Positions 25,759 through 35,408 of a DNA stretch of 64,000 nucleotides are shown here, one piece after another; position 1 is the first letter of the stretch, and each line of letters opens with the position of its first letter. Origin of the DNA: Pseudomonas sp. stari2 (lineage in GTDB: Bacteria > Pseudomonadota > Gammaproteobacteria > Pseudomonadales > Pseudomonadaceae); contig NZ_CP099760.1 in the NCBI RefSeq assembly GCF_040760005.1, positions 5,708,501-5,772,500 on the forward strand, in the 5' to 3' direction. The position numbers and the translations under genes were made by a program. The notes below the pieces were generated by a model. It was not told where the DNA came from. It saw only the letters and a list, made by a program, of their open reading frames with translations, and searched no databases.

Positions 25759-25868
25759 GTGCCGGGATGCGAAGCGGCTCACGCTGTTTCGCATCCACTC
25801 CCCTCCGCCGGCTGTATAAGGTCACATAGCTGCGGCATACTCGGTCGCCTAATTGCCCGGATCCCGCT

Positions 25869-27596
25869 ATGCGCTCACTTGCTGCTCTTGCACCGCTTGC
25901 CTTGACCCTGATGCTCACCGCTTGCGGCGACGGCGAATCGCTGTTGCCCCCGGATGCGCGCCTGCCCGATGGCGGACGCTATCGCGGCGAGCTGGTCAAC
26001 GGTCTGCTGCAAGGCCAGGGCCGGGTCGACTACCCGAACGGCAGCTGGTACGCAGGCGAGTTCGACAAGGGCCAGTGGCACGGTCAGGGCGAATGGCACG
26101 GCAGCAACGGCGAGGTCTATCGCGGGAATTTCCAGCAAGGCCTGTTCGACGGCCAGGGCACATTGACCACCCACGGCGGCAGCTACACCGGCGGTTTCAA
26201 GCTCGGCCGACGCGAAGGCGAAGGCACCCTCAAAGAAAACGCGATGACCTATCGCGGCGAATTCAAGGCCGACCAGTATTCCGGGCTCGGCCGTCTGGAG
26301 CTGGAAGACGGCAGCTCCTATCAGGGCCAGTTCGCCCACGGTAAACCCAACGGTGAAGGCCAGCGCGGCGATGCCAGCGGCAATCAGTTCACCGGCCATT
26401 TCATCAATGGACAGCTCGAAGGCAACGGCACCTTCAACAGCGCCGACGGCGACATCTATGTCGGCGGTTTCAAGAACAATCAGCTACATGGCAAGGGCCG
26501 CTACGAAAACGCTGACGGCGACGTCTGGCTCGGCCAGTTCAAGGAAGGCGCACTGACCGGCAAAGGCGAACTGATCGGTGCCGACGGCAGCCATTACATC
26601 GGTTACTTCAACGACTGGCGTTTCAGTGGCCAGGGCCGCTTGAACCTGTCCGACGGCAGTTTCTATATCGGCGGGTTCGACAACGACAGCTACACGGGCC
26701 GGGGCACGCTGGTGCTGACCGACGGCACCGTGCTCAGCGGCACCTGGATCAACGGTCAGCGCGTGCGCGACGCCAACGGGAAATTGCTGCCGGACACACT
26801 CGAACTCGGCCTGCTGGCCCAGGGCCGTCTGCTCGACGAGGCGCTGGCCAATGTACCGGCCTCGACCCCGGCGGTGGAACTGTACACCCTGACCCTCGGC
26901 GGCGATGGCAAGCAAAGCGTGTTCCTGCGCGAATCCGATTACGTGGCCAACATGCTCGCCAGCCGTTTCGGTGCCTTTGGCCAGATCCGTCTGGTCAATC
27001 ACCGCGACCATCTCGGCGACCGGCCGATGGCCACCCGCGAAAACCTGCGCCGCGCCGCCCTGACCCTGGCCGAACGCACTGGCCCGGAAGACCTGGTGTT
27101 CATCTATCTGACCAGCCACGGCACCGCCGAACACGAACTGGTGCTCGACCAGCCACGCATGGAACTGGCCGACCTGCCCGCCGACGAACTAGCCGCCGTG
27201 CTCGCACCACTGAAGAACCGCGACAAGATCATTGTCATCTCCTCGTGCTATTCCGGTGGTTTCATTCCGGCGCTGAAGGACGAACGCACGCTGATCATGA
27301 CCGCTTCACGCGCCGACCGCGTTTCGTTCGGCTGCTCCGAAGAAGCCAACTTCACCTACTTCGGCGATGCCTTGTTTGCCCAGGCGCTGAACCAGACCGA
27401 TGATCTGGAACAAGCCTTCAAACTGGCCAAGGCCACCGTCGCCGAACGCGAACTGGCGGACAACTTCGAAGCCTCCGAGCCGCAGATATGGGCACCGAAA
27501 ACCGTGCTCGCGCACTGGCAACTGCTGCGCAAACAACAGGCGAGAAAAGCGTTGCAAAGTGCTGCATTGAACGACGGAGCGATAAAGAGCAACTAA
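25869..27596 (+). CDS. MORN-repeat lipoprotein with C-terminal C13 (legumain/caspase-like) peptidase domain
   Basis: This is a 575-residue fusion. A lipoprotein signal ends at LTAC19. Residues about 33-300 hold some eleven MORN-like repeats (pattern YxGxFxxGxxxGxGxxxxxDG). Residues about 340-560 are a C13-type cysteine peptidase domain with the caspase-clan dyad: His417 in YLTSHG, after a hydrophobic strand DLVFI, and Cys460 in VISSCYSGGF. A TASRADRVSFGC block follows. The family includes legumain and GPI transamidase. MORN repeats usually bind membranes or partners. The lipid anchor predicts an envelope location; Asp does not follow the Cys, so Lol sorting to the outer membrane is likely. 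Substrate and function are unknown. Confidence 0.88.
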   Translation: MRSLAALAPLALTLMLTACGDGESLLPPDARLPDGGRYRGELVNGLLQGQGRVDYPNGSWYAGEFDKGQWHGQGEWHGSNGEVYRGNFQQGLFDGQGTLTTHGGSYTGGFKLGRREGEGTLKENAMTYRGEFKADQYSGLGRLELEDGSSYQGQFAHGKPNGEGQRGDASGNQFTGHFINGQLEGNGTFNSADGDIYVGGFKNNQLHGKGRYENADGDVWLGQFKEGALTGKGELIGADGSHYIGYFNDWRFSGQGRLNLSDGSFYIGGFDNDSYTGRGTLVLTDGTVLSGTWINGQRVRDANGKLLPDTLELGLLAQGRLLDEALANVPASTPAVELYTLTLGGDGKQSVFLRESDYVANMLASRFGAFGQIRLVNHRDHLGDRPMATRENLRRAALTLAERTGPEDLVFIYLTSHGTAEHELVLDQPRMELADLPADELAAVLAPLKNRDKIIVISSCYSGGFIPALKDERTLIMTASRADRVSFGCSEEANFTYFGDALFAQALNQTDDLEQAFKLAKATVAERELADNFEASEPQIWAPKTVLAHWQLLRKQQARKALQSAALNDGAIKSN

Positions 27597-27623
27597 GCTG
27601 AACAGTATCAAGGGAGAGACACT

Positions 27624-28265
27624 ATGTACTTGACGCCTCAGCATGTCTTGCTTGCCGGAGCCACCGGGCTGACCGGTGAACATCTGCTCGACCGTTTGCT
27701 CAACGAGCCGACGATCACCCGTGTCCTGGCCCCTTCACGCCGGCCACTGGCCGAACATCCACATCTGGAAAACCCGGTCGGCGATCCACAGACGTTCCTG
27801 CCGCAACTGGCCGGCCGGGTCGACATTGCCTACTGCTGCCTCGGCACCACCATCAAACAGGCCGGCTCCGAAGAGGCGTTTCGCGCCGTGGATCTGGACA
27901 TGGTGGTGGCTTTCGCCAAGCGCGCCCGGGAAATGGGCGCACGGCACCTGATCGTGATCAGTGCCCTGGGGGCCGACCGCCGATCCTCGATTTTCTACAA
28001 CCGGGTCAAAGGCGAGATGGAACATGCATTGCGCGCGCAGGACTGGCCGCAGCTCACCATTTGCCGGCCTTCGCTGCTGCTGGGTGACCGCAGCGAGCCT
28101 CGCCTGGGCGAACAGCTTGCCGCACCGTTCTCGAAACTGATTCCCGGCAAGTACCGGGGCATCGAAGCCTGCCAGCTCGCCCGGGCCATGTGGCGCCTGG
28201 CATTGGAGGAACAGGACGGGGTGCGGATCGTCGAGTCGGACGAGTTGAGAAAACTCGGCAAGTGA
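27624..28265 (+). CDS. NAD(P)-binding Rossmann-fold protein (atypical SDR)
   Basis: A 213-residue protein with an N-terminal nucleotide-binding motif [20 protein letters not shown]. The family pattern of eukaryotic HTATIP2 and bacterial YbjT-like oxidoreductases continues in [65 protein letters not shown] with the Tyr-Lys pair, and [11 protein letters not shown]. The substrate is unknown. AGGGAGAG about 10 bases before the ATG is its ribosome-binding site. It lies 27 bases after the MORN-C13 gene and may be co-transcribed with it. Confidence 0.85.
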   Translation: MYLTPQHVLLAGATGLTGEHLLDRLLNEPTITRVLAPSRRPLAEHPHLENPVGDPQTFLPQLAGRVDIAYCCLGTTIKQAGSEEAFRAVDLDMVVAFAKRAREMGARHLIVISALGADRRSSIFYNRVKGEMEHALRAQDWPQLTICRPSLLLGDRSEPRLGEQLAAPFSKLIPGKYRGIEACQLARAMWRLALEEQDGVRIVESDELRKLGK

Positions 28266-28506
28266 GTTCCCACATCAAGTAGTTCAACACGGCCCCCGGA
28301 ACGCCATTTTCCGATGAATTCCGAGGACCTTGTGTTGAACTGCCCGATACCTGAAACGAGCCGGATCGATTCAACAACTGCCCCTAACTATCTACCACAC
28401 CTCCCTCCCCCTTCATGGATAACGTGCCCTCCAGCACGCCTGCATCTGCCACTTCGTCATCGGATGGCAACTCCCGACGGCAGGCAATCAATGAAAGGAC
28501 GCCTTG
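28266..28506 (+). promoter_or_regulatory. Region upstream of the second toxin-like gene
   Basis: The 241 bases hold no supported gene and are CA-rich on the plus strand. AAGGA at the end, 7 bases before the ATG at 28507, is the ribosome-binding site. No terminator for the preceding gene is evident. Confidence 0.35.
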
Positions 28507-31107
28507 ATGGCCCCCAAAAACCCCATACCGAAAAATACCGGCACACCCGGCAACCCACCCGGTGCATCAATAGCCCTGTCGACTCCACGAGTTGAGCTCC
28601 CAGGGCTGAATCGGTCCGCAGGGCCGGACGCCCGCCTGCCCGAGCCACACCACTCGACGCAACTGCCTTCAGGCGAAACGTTGCCCCGGATACAGATCCA
28701 GGATCTGATTCCCGCATCCCTGGAGAGAGCGTCATCCGGCCACCCGCGCCCGACCGAAAACATCCGTCACTACGAGCTGCCGCCCCACGCACGGACGCTT
28801 TTGCCCGCCGTCAATGCCGAAGGGTTGCGTGTCCACCGGGGACGCATTTATGCCGAGGTGCAATACACCACGACCAGCACCGTCATGGTGGACTGGGACG
28901 AAGGCGCCGGAACCTATCGAGCCAAGCTGCCGCAGGAAATGCGCCCCTCCGGCCCGGCCCTGCACTTCGACCCTCAAAGCAATACCTGGCGAATCGGTGA
29001 GCCAGCCGACAGCGGAGTTCTGATCGAGTCTGCGGTTCATCGACCCGCAGTCAATCCGCAGAACACTCCGTCGCAGGCACTTGCGTCCCTCGCGCAATCA
29101 GACACGACAGCGGTTTACATCGACACCCGGCACTACGTCTGGGACAGCACCACCACCCACCATCATGGCTACGTGGTCATGCACCGGAAAATGCGGCTGG
29201 ACGACACCGTCGGGCCCCAGTCGATTCATGCGTTCAGGGACGACAACGGATCGTTTGTCAGTGTCGAGCCCCCCACGCATCCCATCGATCAACCCGCCGA
29301 ACTGCTGCCAGCCTGGACTGACCGCGACATCTGGAATCTCTACGGCCTGCAGGGTGCCGATATCACCCGTTTTCGCGCCGAAGCCCACCGCACCGGGAGA
29401 AAACCGCAGTGGGCCGGGGTTCGCACAGACCGAATGGAGAACACCTACCTGTTTGACGAGTTGCGCCGCTGGCTTGGTCCGGACATGGACCGCGACATGC
29501 TCAGCCGCGTCCTGGATCATCAGAAGCGCTCACCCGCCCAGTGGGTGAACCACCTTGAATCAGTCACCCTGCACCGCAGTACACCGGACCCGCAAACATC
29601 CTTACCGAACCTGGCGACACCCGACACCCCACTGTCGCGCCACCTGACACCCGATTCCCTTGCAGCCACCGACAGCGCACCAGCCTACGGCGATCAGCGC
29701 TACTACACCTGGGATCCCGACAAATCAAACGCTCATGGTTACATCGAGATGCAGCGCAAGCCTGAGCTTGATGACCGTCATGGCCCACTCACCCAGGTGG
29801 CTTTTCCCGAGGGGACCGAGCTGACCATCGTCAGGCCAATCAAGTACTCGGTCGAACAAAGAGCATTTCGACCTTACTGGCGAGACATCGATATCTGGAA
29901 TCTTTACCGGATCGAAGGGGCGGATATCCTGCACTTTCGTCAGGATGTCGCGCTGCACCTGAAACCGCCGGCCTGGGTCAGGCAACGGGATTACCCATCA
30001 CAGCGTGAACAACTGATCGACTACCTGCGGCTGTGGACCAATCCGGATTCTCCGCTCAAGTCCCGGGATCAGGTCATCGCCCGGTTCCGGCCCTACAATC
30101 TGTCCACTGAACAACTGGCGCGACTGAGCAACGAAATCTCACCCACCGGGCAGTTCAACAACTTGATCAATGATGAGGTGCCCACCTGGGTCAAGACCCA
30201 TCAGGCTCGTACGCTGGTCGTTACCCGCTTCGAACAGTTCGATCCGTACCTGCCGGAATTCAAAGCCGAAATCATCCGATTGAGAAATCAGGGAGGAGGC
30301 ACAAGTCTGCTGAAGGCCAGCCTGACCGCACCTTTTTTCCGGGAGTTGTTGCAACGCTGCGGCTTCAAACGCAACAAACACAACTACCTGTATCGGGACG
30401 ACATTCCCGCCGTGTTCAAAGTAGACGACCGCACGCCCTTCGAATTTGCCCGGCCCGGTTCCATGCAGCCAAGGCCCCTAGCGACCGAAGGCTCCACCAG
30501 CGGGACGGCTGTCAGCGCGTTGTTCAGCCTCAGAACGGCCATGAGCTTCGCCAATGAAGCCAGAGGATTGTCTGCCTCTCCCGGCGGCCATCCGAACGCG
30601 CCACAGACCGCCCACGAATCGAAACAGACGACTGACGCCGCATCCAGGCCCCGCTCTCAGCGCATCATGTTCTGCTATCTGCTTGATACCCGTGGCATCG
30701 AGGTCGTTTCCGGGCAGGATAACCGCACCTACAACACAACGCGGATCACCCCGAAACCGGCAGACGACAGCAGGCTGTTCCCGAGCATGAAGCTCGAGGG
30801 TCACGTTTCGATGTCTCCGATCGGTTTCACTTCGAGGCGCATCTGGCTGGTCAACTCGACCATGACTCGCGCGGCCACCGTGGACGACATACACACACAG
30901 GCGCGCGAGCGCGCCACCGGTTCAAGCCAGAGCCATGACAATGCAATCGAAGGCCGCACAAGGGCGGGAGACCTGAACCGGGACGAATATGACGCCCTGA
31001 TCGATGAGGTGGCGAAAGCCGGCAAGCGTGTTCTCGAGTTGCCGCAGGGAAAAGACCTTTTCTCCACCGATATCAGCTTCCCGCCCGAACTGATCAGTCT
31101 CTCCTGA
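28507..31107 (+). CDS. Degenerate ADP-ribosyltransferase-like protein, paralogue of the 21726 gene
   Basis: The protein is 866 residues. It starts M-A-P-K-N-P, close to the M-R-P-K-N-P of the paralogue, with a proline-rich first 60 residues. Residues 100-162 match the paralogue's small domain (GLRVHRGRIYAEV...GTYRAK...SGPALHFD). Residues 203-292 and 393-481 are two copies of one module (HxYxWD...HGYxxMxRK...LDD...GP... RDIDIWNLY...GADI), which the shorter paralogue lacks. Residues about 526-866 align with the paralogue's transferase end, but two key positions differ: K638 stands where R328 is (F-K-V-D-D-R-T-P) and K762-L-E764 replaces E-I-E. S670 and the second Glu are kept. Arg-to-Lys at this place inactivates cholera toxin and pertussis toxin, so activity is doubtful. 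It is monocistronic, with a terminator after it. Confidence 0.75.
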   Translation: MAPKNPIPKNTGTPGNPPGASIALSTPRVELPGLNRSAGPDARLPEPHHSTQLPSGETLPRIQIQDLIPASLERASSGHPRPTENIRHYELPPHARTLLPAVNAEGLRVHRGRIYAEVQYTTTSTVMVDWDEGAGTYRAKLPQEMRPSGPALHFDPQSNTWRIGEPADSGVLIESAVHRPAVNPQNTPSQALASLAQSDTTAVYIDTRHYVWDSTTTHHHGYVVMHRKMRLDDTVGPQSIHAFRDDNGSFVSVEPPTHPIDQPAELLPAWTDRDIWNLYGLQGADITRFRAEAHRTGRKPQWAGVRTDRMENTYLFDELRRWLGPDMDRDMLSRVLDHQKRSPAQWVNHLESVTLHRSTPDPQTSLPNLATPDTPLSRHLTPDSLAATDSAPAYGDQRYYTWDPDKSNAHGYIEMQRKPELDDRHGPLTQVAFPEGTELTIVRPIKYSVEQRAFRPYWRDIDIWNLYRIEGADILHFRQDVALHLKPPAWVRQRDYPSQREQLIDYLRLWTNPDSPLKSRDQVIARFRPYNLSTEQLARLSNEISPTGQFNNLINDEVPTWVKTHQARTLVVTRFEQFDPYLPEFKAEIIRLRNQGGGTSLLKASLTAPFFRELLQRCGFKRNKHNYLYRDDIPAVFKVDDRTPFEFARPGSMQPRPLATEGSTSGTAVSALFSLRTAMSFANEARGLSASPGGHPNAPQTAHESKQTTDAASRPRSQRIMFCYLLDTRGIEVVSGQDNRTYNTTRITPKPADDSRLFPSMKLEGHVSMSPIGFTSRRIWLVNSTMTRAATVDDIHTQARERATGSSQSHDNAIEGRTRAGDLNRDEYDALIDEVAKAGKRVLELPQGKDLFSTDISFPPELISLS

Positions 31108-31118
31108 GAACGGTTACT

Positions 31119-31150
31119 GGCTCGACCTTGCCTGATCGAGCCGGTGTTTT
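31119..31150 (+). terminator. Terminator after the second toxin-like gene
   Basis: GGCTCGA at 31119-31125 pairs with TCGAGCC at 31136-31142, followed by GGTGTTTTTC. Confidence 0.75.
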
Positions 31151-31435
31151 TCATAACCCCCCGGTCGCCTGAAACCCGACGCCCAGTACCGTCAGCACCG
31201 ACAGCGGCAACAACAGGGTATCGAGCAACGCACTGGCCGGCAGATCCACGCCGGGATAGCTCGGCGCCTCGGCGCCGAACCGGTCCATCGCGCAACAGCC
31301 ACCGTTCATGGCGTACAGATCCAGCCTCGTGCCGGCATACACCACTGGCGCACCGGGTTTGGCGGCATCCAGCGTGCGTGCGGTGGCGCAGCCGGTCAGT
31401 TGCACTATCAGCAGGATCGCCAGCAGCTTATTCAT
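31151..31435 (-). CDS. YceK/YidQ family lipoprotein
   Basis: A 94-residue lipoprotein with signal [16 protein letters not shown] (lipid Cys16). The remainder, with [46 protein letters not shown], is typical of the YceK family, whose function is unknown. The start overlaps the ubiX stop by 8 bases, so it is translated from the mpl-ubiX transcript. The stop is at the edge of the terminator of the convergent gene. Confidence 0.88.
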   Translation of the reverse strand: MNKLLAILLIVQLTGCATARTLDAAKPGAPVVYAGTRLDLYAMNGGCCAMDRFGAEAPSYPGVDLPASALLDTLLLPLSVLTVLGVGFQATGGL

Positions 31436-32075
31436 CGCTGCTCAGATGGTGCTCACCCCAGCGCGGCAGCATGTCCTGGGGAATGCCCAGCAGATTGAGA
31501 ATCCGCGCCACCACGAAATCGATCAGGTCATCGATGGTCTGCGGCTGGTGATAGAAGCCCGGCGAGGCTGGCAGGATGGTTACACCCATGTTCGACAGCT
31601 TGAGCATGTGCTCCAGGTGAATGCTCGAATACGGCGCTTCGCGCGGCACCAGAATCAACTGGCGACGCTCCTTCAAGGTCACGTCTGCCGCCCGCTCGAT
31701 CAGGTTGTTGCAGGCGCCGGTGGCGATGGCCGACAAGGTGCCGGTCGAACATGGCACCACCACCATGGCGGCCGGGGCACCGGAACCCGAGGCCACCGGC
31801 GACATCCAGTCTTCCTTGCCATACACGCGGATCTGCCCGGCAGTCGCGCCGGTGTATTCGGTGAGGAACGCCTGCATCATTTGCGGCTTGGCCGGCAGCG
31901 ACACGTCCGTCTCGGTGGCCATCACCAATTGCGCGGCCTTGGAGATCAGGAAATGCACCTCGCGATCCTCGCGCACCAGGCAATCCAGCAGGCGCAAGCC
32001 GTACTGGGCGCCGGACGCCCCGGTCATCGCCAGCGTGATGCGTTCCGGGCCGCCGTCCTGAAAGCGAGTGTTCAT
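31428..32075 (-). CDS. ubiX: Flavin prenyltransferase UbiX
   Basis: UbiX joins dimethylallyl phosphate to FMN to make prenylated FMN, the cofactor of the UbiD decarboxylase in ubiquinone synthesis. From the ATG at 32075 the protein is 215 residues: [65 protein letters not shown], and the C-terminal [35 protein letters not shown] are all family blocks. The start overlaps the mpl stop as ATGA. The frame continues upstream inside mpl, but that is antisense-free coding overlap only. Confidence 0.96.
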   Translation of the reverse strand: MNTRFQDGGPERITLAMTGASGAQYGLRLLDCLVREDREVHFLISKAAQLVMATETDVSLPAKPQMMQAFLTEYTGATAGQIRVYGKEDWMSPVASGSGAPAAMVVVPCSTGTLSAIATGACNNLIERAADVTLKERRQLILVPREAPYSSIHLEHMLKLSNMGVTILPASPGFYHQPQTIDDLIDFVVARILNLLGIPQDMLPRWGEHHLSSDE

Positions 32076-33421
32076 TTCAGCGCCTCGGCGAGTTTGCCGT
32101 GCAGGCCGCCGAAGCCGCCGTTGCTCATGATCACCACGTGGGTGCCGGGCTGGGCCTGGCTCTTCACACGTTCGATGATGCCTTCCAGCGAATCGCTGAC
32201 GATCGACGGCACGGTGCACAGCGCGGCGGTGCCTGCCAGATCCCAACCGAGGTTGGCCGGGGCGTACCAGATCACCTGATCGGCATCGACCACGCTGTCC
32301 GGCAGACCGTCACGGTGGGCGCCGAGCTTCATCGAGTTGGAGCGCGGCTCGATGATCGCGATCAGCGGCGCATCGCCAATGCGCTTGCGCAGGCCGTCGA
32401 GGGTGGTGGCAATCGCGGTCGGGTGGTGGGCGAAGTCGTCGTAGATGGTGATGCCGCGCACTTCCGCGACTTTTTCCATCCGGCGCTTCACGCTCTTGAA
32501 CGCGCTCAACCCGGCGATGCCCATCGACGGTACAACACCGACGTGACGCGCGGCGGCCAGAGTGGCCAGGGCATTGGCGACGTTGTGCTGACCGGTCAGT
32601 TCCCACTCGACCACGCCTTGGGATACGCCTTCGAACATCACCTCGAATGCCGAGCCGTCGTCTTTCAACAACTTGACCTGCCACTGACCGCCGGCCCCGG
32701 TGGTTTGCACCGGGGTCCAGCAACCCATCTCGATCACGCGCTGCAAGGCCGGTTCGGTGGTCGGATGGATCACCAGACCTTCGCTCGGGATTGTGCGCAC
32801 CAGGTGGTGGAATTGCCGCTCGATGGCCGGCAGATCAGGGAAGATATCGGCGTGATCGAACTCAAGGTTGTTGAGGATCGCGGTGCGCGGGCGGTAGTGG
32901 ACGAACTTCGAACGCTTGTCGAAGAACGCGCTGTCGTATTCGTCGGCCTCGATCACGAAGAACGGCGTGCCACCCAGACGCGCCGACACCGAGAAATTCT
33001 GCGGCACACCGCCGATCAGGAAGCCCGGGCTCATGCCGGCATGTTCCAGCACCCAGGCGAGCATGCTGCTGGTAGTGGTCTTGCCGTGTGTACCGGCAAC
33101 CGCCAGCACCCAACGACCTTGCAGCACGTGGTCAGCCAGCCACTGCGGACCGGAAACATATGGCAGGCCTTTGTTCAGCACATATTCGACTGCCGGATTG
33201 CCGCGAGACATGGCGTTGCCGATCACGACCAGATCCGGTGCCGGATCGAGCTGCGCCGGGTCGTACCCCTGGGTCAGCTGAATGCCCTGGGCTTCGAGCT
33301 GAGTGCTCATCGGCGGATAGACGTTGGCATCGGAGCCGGTCACGTGATGGCCCAGCTCTTTGGCCAGAACCGCCATCGAGCCCATGAAAGTCCCGCAGAT
33401 ACCCAGAATATGAATGTGCAT
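32072..33421 (-). CDS. mpl: UDP-MurNAc:L-Ala-gamma-D-Glu-meso-Dap ligase Mpl
   Basis: Mpl re-uses the murein tripeptide from recycling by joining it to UDP-MurNAc, linking with the LdcA step encoded at 3312. The 449-residue protein begins [31 protein letters not shown]. The ATP-binding motif [14 protein letters not shown] is intact. [22 protein letters not shown] and [16 protein letters not shown] are Mur-ligase family signatures specific for Mpl. It is the first gene of mpl-ubiX-yceK. Confidence 0.97.
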   Translation of the reverse strand: MHIHILGICGTFMGSMAVLAKELGHHVTGSDANVYPPMSTQLEAQGIQLTQGYDPAQLDPAPDLVVIGNAMSRGNPAVEYVLNKGLPYVSGPQWLADHVLQGRWVLAVAGTHGKTTTSSMLAWVLEHAGMSPGFLIGGVPQNFSVSARLGGTPFFVIEADEYDSAFFDKRSKFVHYRPRTAILNNLEFDHADIFPDLPAIERQFHHLVRTIPSEGLVIHPTTEPALQRVIEMGCWTPVQTTGAGGQWQVKLLKDDGSAFEVMFEGVSQGVVEWELTGQHNVANALATLAAARHVGVVPSMGIAGLSAFKSVKRRMEKVAEVRGITIYDDFAHHPTAIATTLDGLRKRIGDAPLIAIIEPRSNSMKLGAHRDGLPDSVVDADQVIWYAPANLGWDLAGTAALCTVPSIVSDSLEGIIERVKSQAQPGTHVVIMSNGGFGGLHGKLAEALK

Positions 33422-33491
33422 AGTCGACCTCGTAAAACATGGCCGCAGGGTAGCCCAGGCAGGGGAAAACCGCATCCTCGTTTTCAGGGGG

Positions 33492-35408
33492 TCAGGCGCT
33501 GCGGGCGATCCCGTGTTTGCGCAGCTTTCTATAAAGGGTGTTGCGACTGACACCAAGCTGCTCGGCCGTATGGGTCATGTGCCAGCGCGTGTGCTCCAGC
33601 GCATTGAGCAACGCCAGCCGCTCGGCATCCTCCAGCGGCTGTCCGGGCGATGCCTCATCGACTTTGACCAACAGCGGTTGTATCTGCCGGAACATCGCAG
33701 GTAGATCATCCAGCCCGATCCGCCCCTCATCGCACAACGCCGCCAGCGTGCGCAGCACGTTGCGCATCTGCCGCACATTGCCTGGCCAGTTGAACCCGAG
33801 CAACGCCCGGCGCGCCGGCTCTTCGATCAGGATCGTTTCTCCACCCGCCTCTTCGGCCAGCAAAAAATCCAGCAATTCGGATTTGTCACTGCGCTCGCGC
33901 AATGGCGGCAGCGCCACTTCCAGCCCGTTGAGCCGATAGTAGAGGTCTTCACGGAAACTGCCGTCGCCAACCCGCTCCAGCAGATTGCGGTGCGTGGCGC
34001 TGATGATCCGCACGTTGACCGCTTCCGGCTCGCCACCGATCGGTACCACTTGCCGGTCTTCCAGCACTCGCAGCAGACGGGTCTGCAAGGTCAGCGGCAT
34101 ATCGCCGATTTCGTCGAGAAACAGCGTGCCACCGTCGGCCTGCTGCAACTTGCCACGCATGCCGTCCTTGCGCGCGCCGGTAAAGCTGCCGCCGCGATAG
34201 CCGAACAGTTCGCTCTCGATCAGGCTTTCGGGAATCGCCGCGCAGTTGAGCGCGACGAAGGCTTTGCCGGCGCGCTGACTGGCGTTGTGCACAGCCTTGG
34301 CGAATGCTTCCTTGCCGGAGCCGGTTTCGCCGTTGACCAGCAGCGGAACGTCGCGCTCGAACACCCGCAGGGCCTTGCGAAAATCCGTCTGCAGCCCTGC
34401 ATCGCCCAGGCAAATGCCGGCAAGGCGCGGCGCCTCGGGAGCTGCCGGTTTCGGCAGGACGGGAGACGGCTTGCGCGCTTCTCCGCGCAACACCGCAAAC
34501 AGATGCCGACCATCGCGGGTACGCAGCGGCCAGCTTGCGCTGGCATGAGCACTGGCGCGCCCGAGCAATTCATCCAGCGAACAATCGAAAAACACCTCTA
34601 CCGGTTTGCCAAGCAAACCACCACGAATATGGCCGAGCAGGTTCAATGCGCTCTGGTTGACCGCACTGATCCGCCCTTCCCCGTCGAACGCGAGCAGCCC
34701 TTCACTGAAAAGCCCGACGGATTCGGCCTGGAGATGGAAACGCAGCAACCATTGATTATCGAAACAGCGCAGGAAGTAACAGCTCTCGATCATCTTCGCC
34801 GACAGATTGACCAGCGCCATGGTGTGGAACTGGCTCTGCCGTGAAACGTCCGGCCGCGCCGAGGACACGTCGAGCACCGCCAGCAACTCGCCGTGGGGGT
34901 CGAACACCGGGCTCGCCGAGCAGGTCAGCCCAGTGTGGCGACCACGGAAATGCTCGTCCTGATGAATGGTCAGGGCCTGGCGCTCCACCAGGCAGGTGCC
35001 GATGCCGTTGGTGCCTTCGCAGGCTTCGCTCCAGTCGGAGCCCAGCCACAGGCCGGCCCGTTCGAAGATCCTGCGCTCGGAAGGGGCAGTGACACAGTTG
35101 AGGATCACCCCGCGCGCGTCGGTCAGCAGCACCGCGTGGCCGGCGCCGGAGAGTTGTTGATGCAGGCTGGTCATTTCATTGCCGGCGATCTGCAACACTT
35201 GTTGCAGCCGTTCGCGGCTTTCGAGGACACGACCGTGTTCGAGCACGGTCGGCGCCATGGTCAGGGCCGGGTCGAGGTGATAGTCCTCAAGACAACGCAG
35301 CCACGAGCGGGCGATCGACGGGTCGGCACCGGGGCCATGCAGGTGCGGCTTGCCCTGGGTGACGGTGAGAACCTGTTGGGCATGGCGACTCAAATGGTTG
35401 TCGTGCAT
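33492..35408 (-). CDS. eatR: Sigma-54-dependent activator of ethanolamine catabolism (AcoR/EatR-like)
   Basis: This is a 638-residue enhancer-binding protein with three parts: an N-terminal GAF-like sensing region, as in AcoR (ARSWLRCLEDYHLDP, LTDARGVILN, GTNGIGTCLVER), a PAS-like segment around 230-310, and the AAA+ domain (GETGSGKEAFAKAVH Walker A, the sigma-54 contact loop in the form G-S-F-T-G-A, and GGTLFLDEIGDM Walker B). A C-terminal Fis-type helix-turn-helix follows (MTHTAEQLGVSRNTLYRKLRKHGI). It is divergent from exaC, and both exaC and eat have clear -24/-12 promoters, so it is very likely their activator. The gene symbol is by context; the effector is not established from sequence. 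Confidence 0.88.
   Translation of the reverse strand: MHDNHLSRHAQQVLTVTQGKPHLHGPGADPSIARSWLRCLEDYHLDPALTMAPTVLEHGRVLESRERLQQVLQIAGNEMTSLHQQLSGAGHAVLLTDARGVILNCVTAPSERRIFERAGLWLGSDWSEACEGTNGIGTCLVERQALTIHQDEHFRGRHTGLTCSASPVFDPHGELLAVLDVSSARPDVSRQSQFHTMALVNLSAKMIESCYFLRCFDNQWLLRFHLQAESVGLFSEGLLAFDGEGRISAVNQSALNLLGHIRGGLLGKPVEVFFDCSLDELLGRASAHASASWPLRTRDGRHLFAVLRGEARKPSPVLPKPAAPEAPRLAGICLGDAGLQTDFRKALRVFERDVPLLVNGETGSGKEAFAKAVHNASQRAGKAFVALNCAAIPESLIESELFGYRGGSFTGARKDGMRGKLQQADGGTLFLDEIGDMPLTLQTRLLRVLEDRQVVPIGGEPEAVNVRIISATHRNLLERVGDGSFREDLYYRLNGLEVALPPLRERSDKSELLDFLLAEEAGGETILIEEPARRALLGFNWPGNVRQMRNVLRTLAALCDEGRIGLDDLPAMFRQIQPLLVKVDEASPGQPLEDAERLALLNALEHTRWHMTHTAEQLGVSRNTLYRKLRKHGIARSA

Noticed and set aside
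32099..33550. A 483-codon plus-strand frame opposite mpl
   Set aside because: Antisense shadow of mpl, low-quality composition.
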